Shown here piece after piece: positions 17,940-26,807 of a stretch of DNA of 64,000 bases. Source of the DNA: JAZKFT01 sp965246935 (GTDB taxonomy: Bacteria; Bacteroidota; Bacteroidia; Chitinophagales; Chitinophagaceae). The notes below the pieces were generated by a model. That model searched no databases. It was not told where the DNA came from and saw only the letters and a program-made list of their open reading frames with translations. The translations under genes were made by a program, and so were the position numbers. Within the stretch, counting starts at the first letter, position 1; each line of letters opens with the position of its first letter. The stretch is taken from assembly GCA_965246935.1 (NCBI GenBank), contig CBDFGC010000028.1, positions 124,001 through 188,000 on the forward strand, written 5' to 3'.

Positions 17940-18689
17940 ATGAAACTGAATGTAAAGATTCCTATTGCTATCATCGCCTCCTTAGTCATTTTTACAGGCT
18001 TTGCGCAAACTCCTAAAAAGAAAGGCAGCCTTTTTGGTAATGTTTTGAAGAATGTTCTTGGTGACACTTCCACATCCGGCTCCTCACTTACTAATACCGA
18101 TATCGTCAGCGGCCTGAAGGAAGCATTGAACACCGGAACACAAGCCAGTACCAATAAATTATCATCTGTTGACGGCTTTTTGAAAGATGCTGCTGTTAAG
18201 ATATTGCTACCTCCCGAAGCACAGAAAGTAGAACGGACGTTACGCACATTAGGCATGGGCAAACTAGTTGACAATGCGATCACCAGCCTGAACCGCAGCG
18301 CCGAAGATGCCAGCAAAAAAGCAGCACCTATCTTTCTGTCTGCCATTAAAAACATGAGTATTAGCGACGCACTTGGAATATTGCGTGGCGGCGACATATC
18401 GGCTACCTCTTACCTGCGCAAAAGCACCAATCTGGAGTTAAATAATGCATTTCGCCCGGTGATTGATTCTTCGCTATTAAAAACAGGTGCTACTAAATAC
18501 TGGTCGGATTTGTTTACCCAGTATAATAAGATTTCCACTACACCGGTGAATACAGATTTGGTGGGATATGTAACAGATAAAGCAATGAACGGTATTTTTT
18601 ACTATGTGGGTCAGGAAGAAAAAAATATCCGTAAAAACCCCGGTGCGTATGCTAGCAGCATTCTAAAAAAAGTATTCGGAGCGAAATAA
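17940..18689 (+). CDS. DUF4197 domain-containing exported protein
   Basis: 249 residues with a signal peptide (MKLNVKIPIAIIASLVIFTGFAQ). The mature part is mostly helical and matches DUF4197 along its length: IVSGLKEALNTGTQASTNKLSSVDGFLKDAAVKILLPPEAQKVE, then ISDALGILRGGDISATSYLRKST, and the end VGYVTDKAMNGIFYYVGQEEKNIRKNPG. The family is common in the envelope of Gram-negative bacteria and has no established function. Single gene, followed by a REP-like repeat and a bidirectional terminator. Confidence 0.9.
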   Translation: MKLNVKIPIAIIASLVIFTGFAQTPKKKGSLFGNVLKNVLGDTSTSGSSLTNTDIVSGLKEALNTGTQASTNKLSSVDGFLKDAAVKILLPPEAQKVERTLRTLGMGKLVDNAITSLNRSAEDASKKAAPIFLSAIKNMSISDALGILRGGDISATSYLRKSTNLELNNAFRPVIDSSLLKTGATKYWSDLFTQYNKISTTPVNTDLVGYVTDKAMNGIFYYVGQEEKNIRKNPGAYASSILKKVFGAK

Positions 18690-18773
18690 TTATCTTGTAG
18701 TCGTAGACTATGGAGAACATAGGGATACGAAGTCAGAGACCCTATGTTTTCGAAACCTTTATAACGATCAAAT

Positions 18774-18859
18774 TTTTTGTAGGAACACGCCTTACAGCGT
18801 GTTCTAAAATAGTAGAGAGCCTCGCCGCTGAACGTGCCGCAAGGCACGTTCCTACAAAA
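18774..18859. repeat. REP/BIME-like element with two nested hairpins
   Basis: Outer arms TTTTGTAGGAAC (left) and GTTCCTACAAAA (right) are inverted. Inside are two hairpins, GAACACGC-CTTACA-GCGTGTTC (18783-18804) and GAACGTGCC-GCAA-GGCACGTTC (18830-18851). This is the layout of bacterial REP pairs mobilised by RAYT transposases; no such gene lies in the window. Confidence 0.75.
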
Positions 18860-18867
18860 CCGGAATA

Positions 18868-18904
18868 AAAACGCCTGACAGCTTTTGCTTCAGGCGTTTT
18901 TTTA
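18868..18904. terminator. Bidirectional terminator between convergent genes
   Basis: AAAACGCCTGA ... TCAGGCGTTTTTTT forms an 11 bp stem with A and T runs on both sides, so it can end transcription from the DUF4197 gene and from the leftward beta-barrel gene. Confidence 0.85.
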
Positions 18905-18920
18905 TTCGAACGAAATCCCT

Positions 18921-19496
18921 TTAAATTTTTAACCCGATCCGGATAGCAATGCGCCGATAATAAAATTTATAATTGGAAATGTTGTTATTTAAAAACGGAT
19001 CAACGCCAACCTGGGTAGTGGTTTCTTTAATGCCCATTGCTTTATAACTAAAGCCGGCACTCAAGGATAAGGCCGTATTATTTTTAAGGTGGATGAAGTA
19101 ACCAATGCCACCTTCAGCCGAAAAGCCATTTCTGTAATCATACGCATCTGTTTCAAACCGAGCCCCTGTTTTGTAATCGTCCATCCATACGAATTCAATA
19201 CCGGTATTCCCATACAGAAATGGCTGATGCCTGCTTTTACCAAAAGCCTTGTGTACGCCTACCAATAGTGGAATACTGCGAATGCCATACCAGTCGATAC
19301 CAGTACTGATACCAGCGTACCAGTTGTTCTTGCGGATACCATTGGTTGTAAGTACGCCTATTTTTTCACCGCTACTACCTGCCAGCAGAACAACCTGATG
19401 CAGGCCAAAATAGTGAACTCCTTTTTTTACAGCAGTATCCTGAGCAAATAAAAAGTTACATGTAAGCAACAGGCATAAGAGACCTATCTTTCCCAT
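18921..19496 (-). CDS. Small outer-membrane beta-barrel protein
   Basis: 191 residues. A signal peptide (MGKIGLLCLLLTCNFLFAQ) is followed by alternating hydrophobic strands: NWYAGISTGIDWYGI, LFYGNTGIEFVWMD-like, FSAEGGIGYFIHLKNNTALSLSAGFSYKAMG, and a final strand YRRIAIRIGLKI. It fits a porin-like, eight-strand outer-membrane protein of Bacteroidota, about the usual size. No specific function can be read. It may be co-transcribed with the small lipoprotein-like gene 53 bp upstream. Confidence 0.75.
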   Translation of the reverse strand: MGKIGLLCLLLTCNFLFAQDTAVKKGVHYFGLHQVVLLAGSSGEKIGVLTTNGIRKNNWYAGISTGIDWYGIRSIPLLVGVHKAFGKSRHQPFLYGNTGIEFVWMDDYKTGARFETDAYDYRNGFSAEGGIGYFIHLKNNTALSLSAGFSYKAMGIKETTTQVGVDPFLNNNISNYKFYYRRIAIRIGLKI

Positions 19497-19548
19497 ACAA
19501 TCATATTATTAATTTACCAATCAGAACGGTTTGATCATTCCCGGCTCC

Positions 19549-19911
19549 TTACCTGTTTTTTGCGTATTCTACTTTTAAATGTGGGTAAACAATGCCAAGT
19601 GTATTACATGCATATTCTTCGGCAGGGTTTAAAGCAGTTACCAGTACGTATAATTTATTGTTGACGATATTTAGATTCGCCGGTAATTTGATGACACTAT
19701 ATTGAATTGCTTCTCTATTTGTTAAATAGCGAATCCTTGAGGAATCTTCTGTAAAATCCAATACAGGTGTACCGCATGACACGTCACTTGTCAACAGTAC
19801 TTTGGCCTTTAGATAAACGTCTTCTGTTTTGGCACAATCACATTCATTACGCTTATTGCATTCAAAAAAGAAGCTGCTTGTAATTAATAATACGAATGAT
19901 AAAAATTTCAT
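19549..19911 (-). CDS. Small Cys-containing exported protein of unknown function
   Basis: 120 residues. The N-terminus MKFLSFVLLITSSFFFEC is a hydrophobic export signal; Cys18 could be a lipidation site but the preceding FFE is a poor lipobox. Further Cys residues (CNKRNECDC, SCGTPVLD, YACNTLGI) suggest disulfides. KLPANLNIVNNKLYVLVTALNP looks like a beta sandwich. I do not recognise the family. It lies in a leftward run with the LVIVD lipoprotein upstream and the barrel protein downstream. Confidence 0.6.
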   Translation of the reverse strand: MKFLSFVLLITSSFFFECNKRNECDCAKTEDVYLKAKVLLTSDVSCGTPVLDFTEDSSRIRYLTNREAIQYSVIKLPANLNIVNNKLYVLVTALNPAEEYACNTLGIVYPHLKVEYAKNR

Positions 19912-19986
19912 ACGATCTTTCTTTTATTAAATTATCATGCAACTATTATCAATTTGATTTCCTGCTTCCTCTAAGACTTTGTCAGC

Positions 19987-21258
19987 TTACTTATGCCAGG
20001 TGGTGGTACTTAGCAATTTTATATTATTGATATTGCTGTAATCGTACTGGTATAATCCATCAGCCGCTGAAACAATTGCCAGGTTATTATTGCAGATCAC
20101 ATCATAGGTTTCAGCCATCGGAATTCTTTTTTTCAAAACCACGTTGGCAGCACTGGCAGCATCAAAGCATTTCAGGCCTTCCTTACCATCACAGACGAAT
20201 AACCATTGCCCGTCTTTGCTAAGGCCACGGGGATTGGTAAGCGGATAACTTTTAACGAGTGAAGGGTTCAGCAGGTTCTGCACATTTACTACATCTAACT
20301 GATTGCCGGTACCGCTGCAAAAATTGCCACTGCGCAGGGTAATGTATGCGTATTGCCCATCTGAAATGACGGGATCGCACATGGTAGCATGGGCAAAGGA
20401 ACTTAGCCGCACCGGTAACTGTGCATTGGCTACACTGTATATCAGCATCCCGGAAGTGGATCCGATAAACAACTTATCGCCAAATGGGTAAATGGTTTCA
20501 ATACCAAAACCGATAGACACTTTATTTTGAAACTGGGGTTGCTGTGGCTGCACCAGGCTAAGCACATTCAGGCTGCTGCTGGTAACGGTGTACAAGTAAT
20601 TATTCAGGATAGCAAACCGGGCCATGCTGCCACCCTGCCCGGTTGATTTATTCGAAGAAGCAGACTGAAAAGCAATTGCAGCGTCGAAGACAGTGTTTCT
20701 CCTTACGATAATTGAATTATTCATTCCATTGGCAAAATCAGGCAATGCAATCTTTACAGATGTATCCTTTGCTGTCCAATCGTAAATGATATGGGCACTA
20801 TCTACGGCAAAGCCATTTACAAAACCACGGTCAGGAAAAATGCCGGCAGTCGTTTTGGTAAGTGTGGCCTGCATCGGGTTGGTAATATCAATGGTAAATA
20901 AGTTGGTAAAGCAATCAGCATACAACGTATTGCCATATACAGCCACGTCTTCATTACCGGGTATTGGTATAAAGGCTTTATTTACAGGCGTTGCCGGGTT
21001 GCTGTTGTCAATAATATGTATGCCTTTGTATTTCTCATTCAGGAAAATATAGTTGCCAATCGTAAATAATTTGCCAGGTTCTTTAATGGCAACCGGTGCC
21101 GAACTCTTTAATTCAGTTTGCACCTGTACTAATGTTTTATATAAAGGCCGGTAGATGGTATAATGCTGCCAGGCTGTATCTTTTACACAGCCATTAAAAA
21201 CAAAGGCAATCATCATTAGCAGCGGTATTTGGGCTACTTTACATTGTATTTTTTTCAT
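19987..21258 (-). CDS. LVIVD-repeat beta-propeller lipoprotein
   Basis: 423 residues. The lipoprotein signal (MKKIQCKVAQIPLLMMIAFVFNGC) puts it in the envelope. The mature protein has repeats of the LVIVD type: GNYIFLNEKYKGIHIIDNSNPATPV, GNTLYADCFTNLFTIDITNPMQATL, YAYITLRSGNFCSGTGNQLDVVNVQN, KGLKCFDAASAANVV. These form blades of a propeller, a family common in Bacteroidota and of unknown ligand. The intact Ile-Asp-Pro motifs suggest a functional gene. Similar lipoproteins often sit near outer-membrane barrels, as here. Confidence 0.85.
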   Translation of the reverse strand: MKKIQCKVAQIPLLMMIAFVFNGCVKDTAWQHYTIYRPLYKTLVQVQTELKSSAPVAIKEPGKLFTIGNYIFLNEKYKGIHIIDNSNPATPVNKAFIPIPGNEDVAVYGNTLYADCFTNLFTIDITNPMQATLTKTTAGIFPDRGFVNGFAVDSAHIIYDWTAKDTSVKIALPDFANGMNNSIIVRRNTVFDAAIAFQSASSNKSTGQGGSMARFAILNNYLYTVTSSSLNVLSLVQPQQPQFQNKVSIGFGIETIYPFGDKLFIGSTSGMLIYSVANAQLPVRLSSFAHATMCDPVISDGQYAYITLRSGNFCSGTGNQLDVVNVQNLLNPSLVKSYPLTNPRGLSKDGQWLFVCDGKEGLKCFDAASAANVVLKKRIPMAETYDVICNNNLAIVSAADGLYQYDYSNINNIKLLSTTTWHK

Positions 21259-21337
21259 AATCGTTGAGGTGGTTTAATAGTTGAAAAGTTTTTTCCATTT
21301 ATATTTTAGAGAGTAGAGATCAGATTTGAAAGAAGAG

Positions 21338-22798
21338 CTACCTGTATTTTGATAAAGGAATACCGATACGAAGTTGTAACTGATTCCAGTGGAAAACAGA
21401 GCCTGCTTTAACCTTCGCCACGTTTGTGAAATCGTGCTGATAAAATAATCCTGCCTGAATGTGATGATTGATACATATATCCATACCTGCTTCCCCGCCA
21501 AACATTACTTTATTAGACAACTTCGCAGATCGGATGTAGGAACCGGAGCTGTAATCATGCAGCAATAAATGGTTGCTGATCGTGTACGCTACTGCTAAAC
21601 CTGCAAAAAAACGAAAAGGTAAACGAACCTGGGGATTAAGTGTGTAAAGAAGGCCGGGGGCTACCTGCAATCGGTGAACCCGGTCAGACTGTATTGTTGT
21701 CCCCTGATCATTTAATATGCTGTTAGTTCTGTAAAAAGCAATATTTGCCAATGCGTTAGCCTGAGGCAGGCTGTCGTTCCTGTTACCAACACGTTGCTTA
21801 GCGGTTAAAAACTGGTAACTTACTTCCGTCTGCCAGCTAATATGTTTACTGATCATTTGGCGTCGCATAATACCGGCGCTAACACTAAAACTTCCTGTAG
21901 GATTACGGAAAATACCACCGGGAATACTGGTCTGCCCAACAGAATTACTGAGGTTAACAGCGTCCAATGATTTTCGCATATCACTGCTGCTATTGGCAAG
22001 ACTACTTTTCCCAAACCCGATTATAAGGCTCCACTCCGCCTTCCTGTTTTTATTTTTTGCTTTTGAAGCCGTTGTTTCAACTGCATTTCCGGATAGTGTG
22101 TCGCTCCTGTTAGCTAAAGCAGTATCATTTTTTGTAACTACCCTGGGCAATAAAATAATAACTGAATCTATCAGCGGCAGTAGTGGTACGTTACTCAAAA
22201 GAATGACATCATTATTTTTTTCATTTTGAATAGCAGCAGTCCCTGCTGAATGATTTAATACATACCTTATACCTTCTGTTTGTATAACCGGTGTTTCGGA
22301 ATGCCTTTTAAGAAAGGAATTTTCAGGTGTGTGTATTTTTTTCCGACGTACTCCGTTTATTACACCAGTTTGTAAAGAAGATTTGCTCACATTCACCGGG
22401 TAGCCGGTTGCTACTTCTTTTTTTACCTGATGCGGCTTATGCCGAACATTGAATCTTTTTTCGTTTACAACAGTTTTTTGTTCACCATCCCGTTGAAGCG
22501 TCTCATCTCTTGTAGTATCAACAGGTAGATTAATTAATTTTTTAATGCTGGTATCAACAACGGCACTCCTGCGGGCAAGTCCGGCTGTTTGCTTATTATC
22601 GGCATTTTTCAGCTTATCAACCATTAGCCATACGCCACCACAAAGGCAGGCAGCCAATGGTAATAACCACCATATGGCAAATCGGCGCCTGCGCTTTTCG
22701 GGCAAAGCAGCCACTACCCGCTCCCATACCTGCGGGGAAGGGTTTAGCTGGAAGCTTTCCAGTTGGTGGCTAATATTTTTTTCAAAATCACCTGACAT
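21338..22798 (-). CDS. Anti-sigma / outer-membrane-barrel hybrid protein
   Basis: 486 residues, overlapping the ECF sigma gene by 11 bp, so the two are translationally coupled. The N-terminus (MSGDFEKNISHQLESFQLNPSPQVWERVVAALPEKRRRRFAIWW) is a short cytoplasmic part like those of anti-sigma factors. One transmembrane helix follows (LLPLAACLCGGVWLMV, about 47-62), then a disordered basic linker. The last ~230 residues are a beta-rich PorT/OMP-like domain ending in FHWNQLQLRIGIPLSKYR. This fused layout is recurrent beside ECF sigma genes in Chitinophagaceae. It probably holds the sigma factor inactive; the signal is unknown. Confidence 0.8.
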   Translation of the reverse strand: MSGDFEKNISHQLESFQLNPSPQVWERVVAALPEKRRRRFAIWWLLPLAACLCGGVWLMVDKLKNADNKQTAGLARRSAVVDTSIKKLINLPVDTTRDETLQRDGEQKTVVNEKRFNVRHKPHQVKKEVATGYPVNVSKSSLQTGVINGVRRKKIHTPENSFLKRHSETPVIQTEGIRYVLNHSAGTAAIQNEKNNDVILLSNVPLLPLIDSVIILLPRVVTKNDTALANRSDTLSGNAVETTASKAKNKNRKAEWSLIIGFGKSSLANSSSDMRKSLDAVNLSNSVGQTSIPGGIFRNPTGSFSVSAGIMRRQMISKHISWQTEVSYQFLTAKQRVGNRNDSLPQANALANIAFYRTNSILNDQGTTIQSDRVHRLQVAPGLLYTLNPQVRLPFRFFAGLAVAYTISNHLLLHDYSSGSYIRSAKLSNKVMFGGEAGMDICINHHIQAGLFYQHDFTNVAKVKAGSVFHWNQLQLRIGIPLSKYR

Positions 22799-23345
22799 AC
22801 CTTTTTAGGTTTTGCTGTTCGGTAACAGATTGTAATTTTTTAATAAGTGCGGCCCGTGCCCTGCTATACTGGCTCCGGCTGGTTTGTTCGCTAATACCCA
22901 ACAGGTTACCTGCCTCCATATGGTTATAACCTTCAACAGCCACCAGGTTAAACACAGCCTGGTAGCCGGCCGGTAGTTCCCGTATTATTTCCACTAAGTC
23001 TTTCGTTTCAATTTTTAATTCCGGTTGTTCGCTGCTCACCGGGTGCATGGCAATCTGATCCAGGTTTAGTTCGTTCCGGTAGCGGCTATGCCGTTGCAAG
23101 TAATCAATAGCTGTGTTTACCATAATTCGCCGTATCCATGCTTCCAGTGAGCCCTGTTTCCGGTACTGCTGCAGGCTATGAAATACTTTTATAAAACCCT
23201 CCTGCAACACGTCTTCTGCATCGGCCAGGCTTTTGGTATATCGGTAGCATACACCAAGCATGCCACTGGCATACTGATCGTACAGGCTTTTTTGCGCTGT
23301 GCGGTTATTTTTAAGGCACTGTTGTATTAGGGTATTGCTATCCAT
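22788..23345 (-). CDS. ECF-family RNA polymerase sigma factor
   Basis: 185 residues. Region 2 is seen in QKSLYDQYASGMLGVCYRYTKSLADAEDVLQEGFIKVFHSLQQY (about 18-61) and EAWIRRIMVNTAIDYLQR. Region 4 lies at about 115-165 (IRELPAGYQAVFNLVAVEGYNHMEAGNLLGISEQTSRSQYSRARAAL). The anti-sigma-like gene follows with an 11 bp overlap, the standard pair arrangement. Its target promoters cannot be told from the window; the shared box found at 48-62 kb is an unlinked candidate and is not claimed as its target. Confidence 0.93.
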   Translation of the reverse strand: MDSNTLIQQCLKNNRTAQKSLYDQYASGMLGVCYRYTKSLADAEDVLQEGFIKVFHSLQQYRKQGSLEAWIRRIMVNTAIDYLQRHSRYRNELNLDQIAMHPVSSEQPELKIETKDLVEIIRELPAGYQAVFNLVAVEGYNHMEAGNLLGISEQTSRSQYSRARAALIKKLQSVTEQQNLKRYVR

Positions 23346-23450
23346 GTGCGGCTGCGTTTACATTGACGGGCAGCGGGAAGAATTCATTGCACGGATAAAG
23401 AAATAATTTACAAGGTTTACCACATCATTTCCGGCAAATCGGAAACACAC

Positions 23451-23488
23451 TAAAAAAGGTTGCCAACTTTCCAAAAGTTGGCAACCTT
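23451..23488 (-). terminator. Rho-independent terminator
   Basis: A perfect 15 bp stem AAGGTTGCCAACTTT / AAAGTTGGCAACCTT with a 3-base loop. Read leftward it is followed by TTTTTTAG. It serves the decayed beta-barrel gene ending at 23502. Confidence 0.85.
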
Positions 23489-23501
23489 AGTAGCTTCATT
23501 G

Positions 23502-24226
23502 TTACAAAGTATAAAATACGCCCAGCCTTAAAACATTCGTATAAGCTTTAAATTCTGTACCAGCCGGATTTCCAAAATAGTTGATCAGGCCAACTGAATA
23601 ACTGCTTTGTATGCCGATATGCTTTTTCTGCAATCTGAACTGCAGGCGGGGCCGAAAGTCAACAGATTGTTTTCTGTGATCCATATCCGTAATAATTGTA
23701 TTGCCTCCATTCGATCTGCGTTTTTCCTTTTTCGTGTGCAGATAAGGTGCAACAGCAACATCAACTCCCAAGTCAATATCAACAATACGCATTCGCCGTT
23801 GGTTTTACTCCCAAAGCGTTTTCCTGCATACGGAAACAGATTAATAAACGTGTGCGTTATTTTGGATGTGCCATCAGCAGGTGTAAAGCTAAATACGGCT
23901 CTCTACCCGGGTAATTTTTACTTTGCTGGCTAATCGTTTCATAACCAGATTGAAAATTCCGGCTATCCATCCTTTTTTATTCGCTTCTTTGAATAACTTA
24001 CATATATAGTTCCACCTAATCCGGGCTTTTTCCCGTATGGAAAAACGGTAGCATCAGGCGTAGCAGGCCCTGGCACATCGCTCAGCAAAATAAATGCAGT
24101 GGAGCCAGCATCACGGCCTCTAAAAAAGGAAATATTTCCATCGACCCCAATACTGAACGCTGTTTTTTGCGATACGGCTATTTGAAAAATAAGACAGCTT
24201 ATTGGCATCAGCAACATTTGCTTCAT
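23502..24226 (-). pseudogene. Outer-membrane beta-barrel gene broken by several frameshifts
   Basis: The start at 24226 opens a signal peptide (MKQMLLMPISCLIFQIAVSQ) followed by FSIGVDGNISFFRGRD and GGTIYVSYSKKR. The frame then breaks near an A-run at about 23975. Homologous text resumes in another frame (GFQSGYETISQQSKNYPG), breaks again near 23905, resumes (AVFSFTPADGTSKITHTFINLFPYAGKRFG), and breaks near 23795 into the final frame (DFRPRLQFRLQKKHIGIQSSYSVGLINYFGNP, ending LRLGVFYTL). At least three indels are needed. It is a paralogue of the fragment at 24305. Sequencing error could explain one A-run break but hardly all three. Confidence 0.75.
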
Positions 24227-24304
24227 ACATATGTTTTTCTTGAGACGCTGATAATGCAAGAATCGTTGCATCGGAGTTGCAGCAGATGAGCCATTGTTAG
24301 CGCA

Positions 24305-24610
24305 TCAATGATTTTGTTTACGAGTAAATGATAACCTGTAAAAAAAACCAACTCTGGCTACGTTAGCAAATGCTTTCGGGTTAGCGCCAACCAGCCTGCC
24401 GTAATAATTAATTAAACCGAAAGAATAACCAAGTAGCAACCCAACATGATGGTATTGAAGCTTAACCTGCAAACGGGGCCGTACATCAAAATAAAATAAA
24501 TATTTTTCGTAAGTGTAATCAGTTATCAGGGCGGTTGCAATTGTAGTTGCTTTACCATGTTCATGTGTTGAGAGGTAGAGCGCCAAATCAAACCCCATAT
24601 CCACAATCAT
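24305..24610 (-). pseudogene. C-terminal fragment of a second outer-membrane paralogue
   Basis: 101 codons aligning with the last part of the neighbouring broken gene: YLFYFDVRPRLQVKLQYHHVGLLLGYSFGLINYYGR versus DFRPRLQFRLQKKHIGIQSSYSVGLINYFG, and FANVARVGFFYRLSF at the end. No signal peptide or N-terminal half is found upstream; the frame starts just after the aminotransferase stop. ACGATTCTTGCA occurs before both copies, pointing to a local duplication followed by decay. Confidence 0.65.
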
Positions 24611-24648
24611 TTAAACAATATGATTGCAAGAATCGTAGTAAGATCATT

Positions 24649-25839
24649 TCAGCAAACTTCATTTATACTTTTTAAAATCAATTTGCACACCTGTTCAATC
24701 ATTTCATTGCTCATTACCAGCGGTGGAGCCACCCGCATGTATTCAGATCCAAACAAAAACCAATCGGTAATAAATCCATTAACTATACATTGGTGAACAA
24801 TTTTTTGGGCTACAACTGCTGATTCAAATTTTAAAGCCATGAGCAGCCCCTTGCTATTTATTTTTTGTATAGCGGGATGGTGTAGCAGTGAATGAAATAA
24901 GGCCTCTTTTTGGAAAACACCAGCCAACACTTTTTCCTGCAATAAAACATGGAAAGCTGCCATGCCTGCCGCACAACAAACCGGATGGCCTGCAAAAGTG
25001 GAGATATGACCCAGCACCGGGTTGTCTGTTAGTGTTTGCATGATGTTTTTATTAGCTATAAAAGCACCCAATGGCATGCCACCACCCAATGCTTTGCCGA
25101 GCAACAAAATATCCGGCACAATGCCGTACTGTTCAAATGCCCATAAAGTTCCGGTACGGCCAAAGCCTGTTTGTATTTCATCCAGCACCAGTAAAGTTCC
25201 GGTTCGGGTGCATTGCAGCCGCAACGCCTGTAGCCAGTCCTTATCTGCTGCTTTTACACCAGCTTCTGCCTGCACCACTTCCGCTACTACGCAGGCTGTT
25301 TTAGAGGTAATGGCGTCCAGGCTATCCCATTCATTATAATCCGCATGAAAAACGCCGGGCAAAAGAGGTCGGTAGGCATTGCGCCAGTACTCATCGCCCA
25401 TTAGGCTAAGCGCCCCCTGCGTACTGCCATGGTAGGCATTTTTAAAAGCAACTATATCCGTGCGGCCCGTGTATCGTTTTGCCAGCTTCATAGCCCCTTC
25501 TGTAGCTTCGGTACCACTGTTGGTAAAATACACACAATCCAGTGTTGGTGGCAAATGTTCTATCAGCAAATTTGCATAGGCTACCTGCGGTGCTTCAATC
25601 ATTTCACCATATACCATCAGGTGCATATAATCATTGGCCTGCCGGGTAATGGCTTCAATGACTGCCGGGTGTCCGTGCCCGATATTGGCAACACAAAAAC
25701 CACTGATGCCGTCAATATACTCCTTTCCGTCTTTATCCCACATGCTGCAACCGCTGGCCTTTGCAATTTCAAGACCCATAGGTGCAGGCGAAGTTTGTGC
25801 TACGTGCTGTAAAAAAAGCTGACGATTGGAGATTGGCAT
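24649..25839 (-). CDS. Class III PLP-dependent aminotransferase
   Basis: 396 residues from ATG at 25839 (MPISNRQLFLQHVAQ); an upstream frame only translates the CACATAGG repeat. Features of the class III (ornithine/acetylornithine/omega-aminotransferase) fold are GKEYIDGISGFCVANIGHGHP, FTNSGTEATEGAMKLAKRYTGR, FKNAYHGSTQGALSLMG, VLDEIQTGFGRTGTLWAFE and ILLLGKALGGGMPLGAF, where the Lys of GKALGGG forms the PLP Schiff base. It transfers amino groups from an amino donor to an oxo acid in the cytoplasm; donor unknown. No ornithine-pathway neighbours. Divergent from the gamma carbonic anhydrase gene. Confidence 0.92.
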   Translation of the reverse strand: MPISNRQLFLQHVAQTSPAPMGLEIAKASGCSMWDKDGKEYIDGISGFCVANIGHGHPAVIEAITRQANDYMHLMVYGEMIEAPQVAYANLLIEHLPPTLDCVYFTNSGTEATEGAMKLAKRYTGRTDIVAFKNAYHGSTQGALSLMGDEYWRNAYRPLLPGVFHADYNEWDSLDAITSKTACVVAEVVQAEAGVKAADKDWLQALRLQCTRTGTLLVLDEIQTGFGRTGTLWAFEQYGIVPDILLLGKALGGGMPLGAFIANKNIMQTLTDNPVLGHISTFAGHPVCCAAGMAAFHVLLQEKVLAGVFQKEALFHSLLHHPAIQKINSKGLLMALKFESAVVAQKIVHQCIVNGFITDWFLFGSEYMRVAPPLVMSNEMIEQVCKLILKSINEVC

Positions 25840-25874
25840 AGGCTGATTACATTGCAACAGCAAAGGTTGTTTGT

Positions 25875-26132
25875 TTTTTGCCACATAGGCACATAAGTTT
25901 ACACATAGAAACACATAGAAAATAACAAGTTGTATCAACAAGAAAAAGCAAAGTTTTCTAAAGATTTGTTTAACCGGTTAACAAGGTTTTTACTATTTAA
26001 CTGTAATTATAAACCAATAAAACAGAGAACTAAATAATTGATTTTCTTTGGTGTACAGATTAATAACCAACATGTCATTTTGTATTCCTATGTGAAGCCT
26101 TATATGTACCTCATGTGCCTATGTGGTTATTG
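25875..26132. repeat. CACATAGG inverted-repeat arms in a divergent promoter region
   Basis: The left arm CCACATAGGCACATA (about 25881-25895, continuing as ACACATAGAAACACATAG) and the right arm TATGTACCTCATGTGCCTAT followed by GTGG (about 26103-26126) are inverted. The same arms occur inside the elements at 32.4 and 42.6 kb. Here they lie between the starts of the aminotransferase and carbonic anhydrase genes and no terminal repeats are seen. Confidence 0.65.
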
Positions 26133-26154
26133 TATTTATATTAAAAATACCTCC

Positions 26155-26709
26155 ATGCCTTTTATCCTTTCTGTAAATAACATCAGCCCCAACTTCGGGC
26201 GAAACAATTTTATAGCGCCGAATGCAACCATTACCGGCGATGTGCAAACCGGCGACGATTGTAGCTTTTGGTTTAATGCAGTGGTACGTGGCGATGTAAA
26301 TTTTATTCGCATGGGAAATAAAGTAAATATACAGGATGGCGCCTGCATCCACTGTACCTATCAAAAGCATGGCACTACCATTGGCAATAATGTGAGTATT
26401 GGCCACAATGCTATTGTGCATGGCTGTACCCTGCACGATCATGTGCTGGTTGGCATGGGTGCTATTGTAATGGACGGCGCCGTGGTGGAAAGCAACAGTA
26501 TTATTGCCGCCGGAGCTGTGGTGCTGGAAGGTACGCATGTTCCATCGGGCAGTATATATGCCGGTGTGCCGGCCAAAAAAGTTAAAGATATTTCGCCGGA
26601 GCTAACAGCAGATCAGATTAACCGGATAGCAAATAATTATGTGCTGTACAGCAGTTGGTATAAAGAATCACCGGATGAAGAGCTATTGGAAACGACAGGT
26701 GTAGAATAA
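26155..26709 (+). CDS. Gamma carbonic anhydrase-like left-handed beta-helix protein
   Basis: 184 residues from ATG 26155 (MPFILSVNNISPNFG). Hexapeptide repeats run through the first two thirds: FIAPNATITGDVQTGDDCSFWFNAVVRGDVNFIRMGNKVNIQDGACIH, then TTIGNNVSIGHNAIVHGCTL and VLVGMGAIVMDGAVVE. Candidate metal-ligand histidines are in the IHCTYQKH, IGHNAIVHG segments, as in gamma carbonic anhydrases (Cam/YrdA/PaaY). A C-terminal helix (AELTADQINRIANNYVLYSSWYKE-like) completes the family pattern. Cytoplasmic trimer expected; carbonic anhydrase activity is not certain for this subgroup. Further upstream starts only read through the repeat. Confidence 0.92.
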   Translation: MPFILSVNNISPNFGRNNFIAPNATITGDVQTGDDCSFWFNAVVRGDVNFIRMGNKVNIQDGACIHCTYQKHGTTIGNNVSIGHNAIVHGCTLHDHVLVGMGAIVMDGAVVESNSIIAAGAVVLEGTHVPSGSIYAGVPAKKVKDISPELTADQINRIANNYVLYSSWYKESPDEELLETTGVE

Positions 26710-26807
26710 TGAAATCACAGAATAAGAAGTCTTTCCAAATGGAATGTTAGCGTAATTTTTTATTTTGTACATTATATGCAACCTTTACGATACCTAAAGT
26801 TAATTAT

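Noticed and set aside
22788..23345. ECF sigma factor as controller of the shared promoter box
   Set aside because: It is 25-39 kb from most sites and its own upstream region shows no copy of the box; there is no link beyond being a sigma factor.
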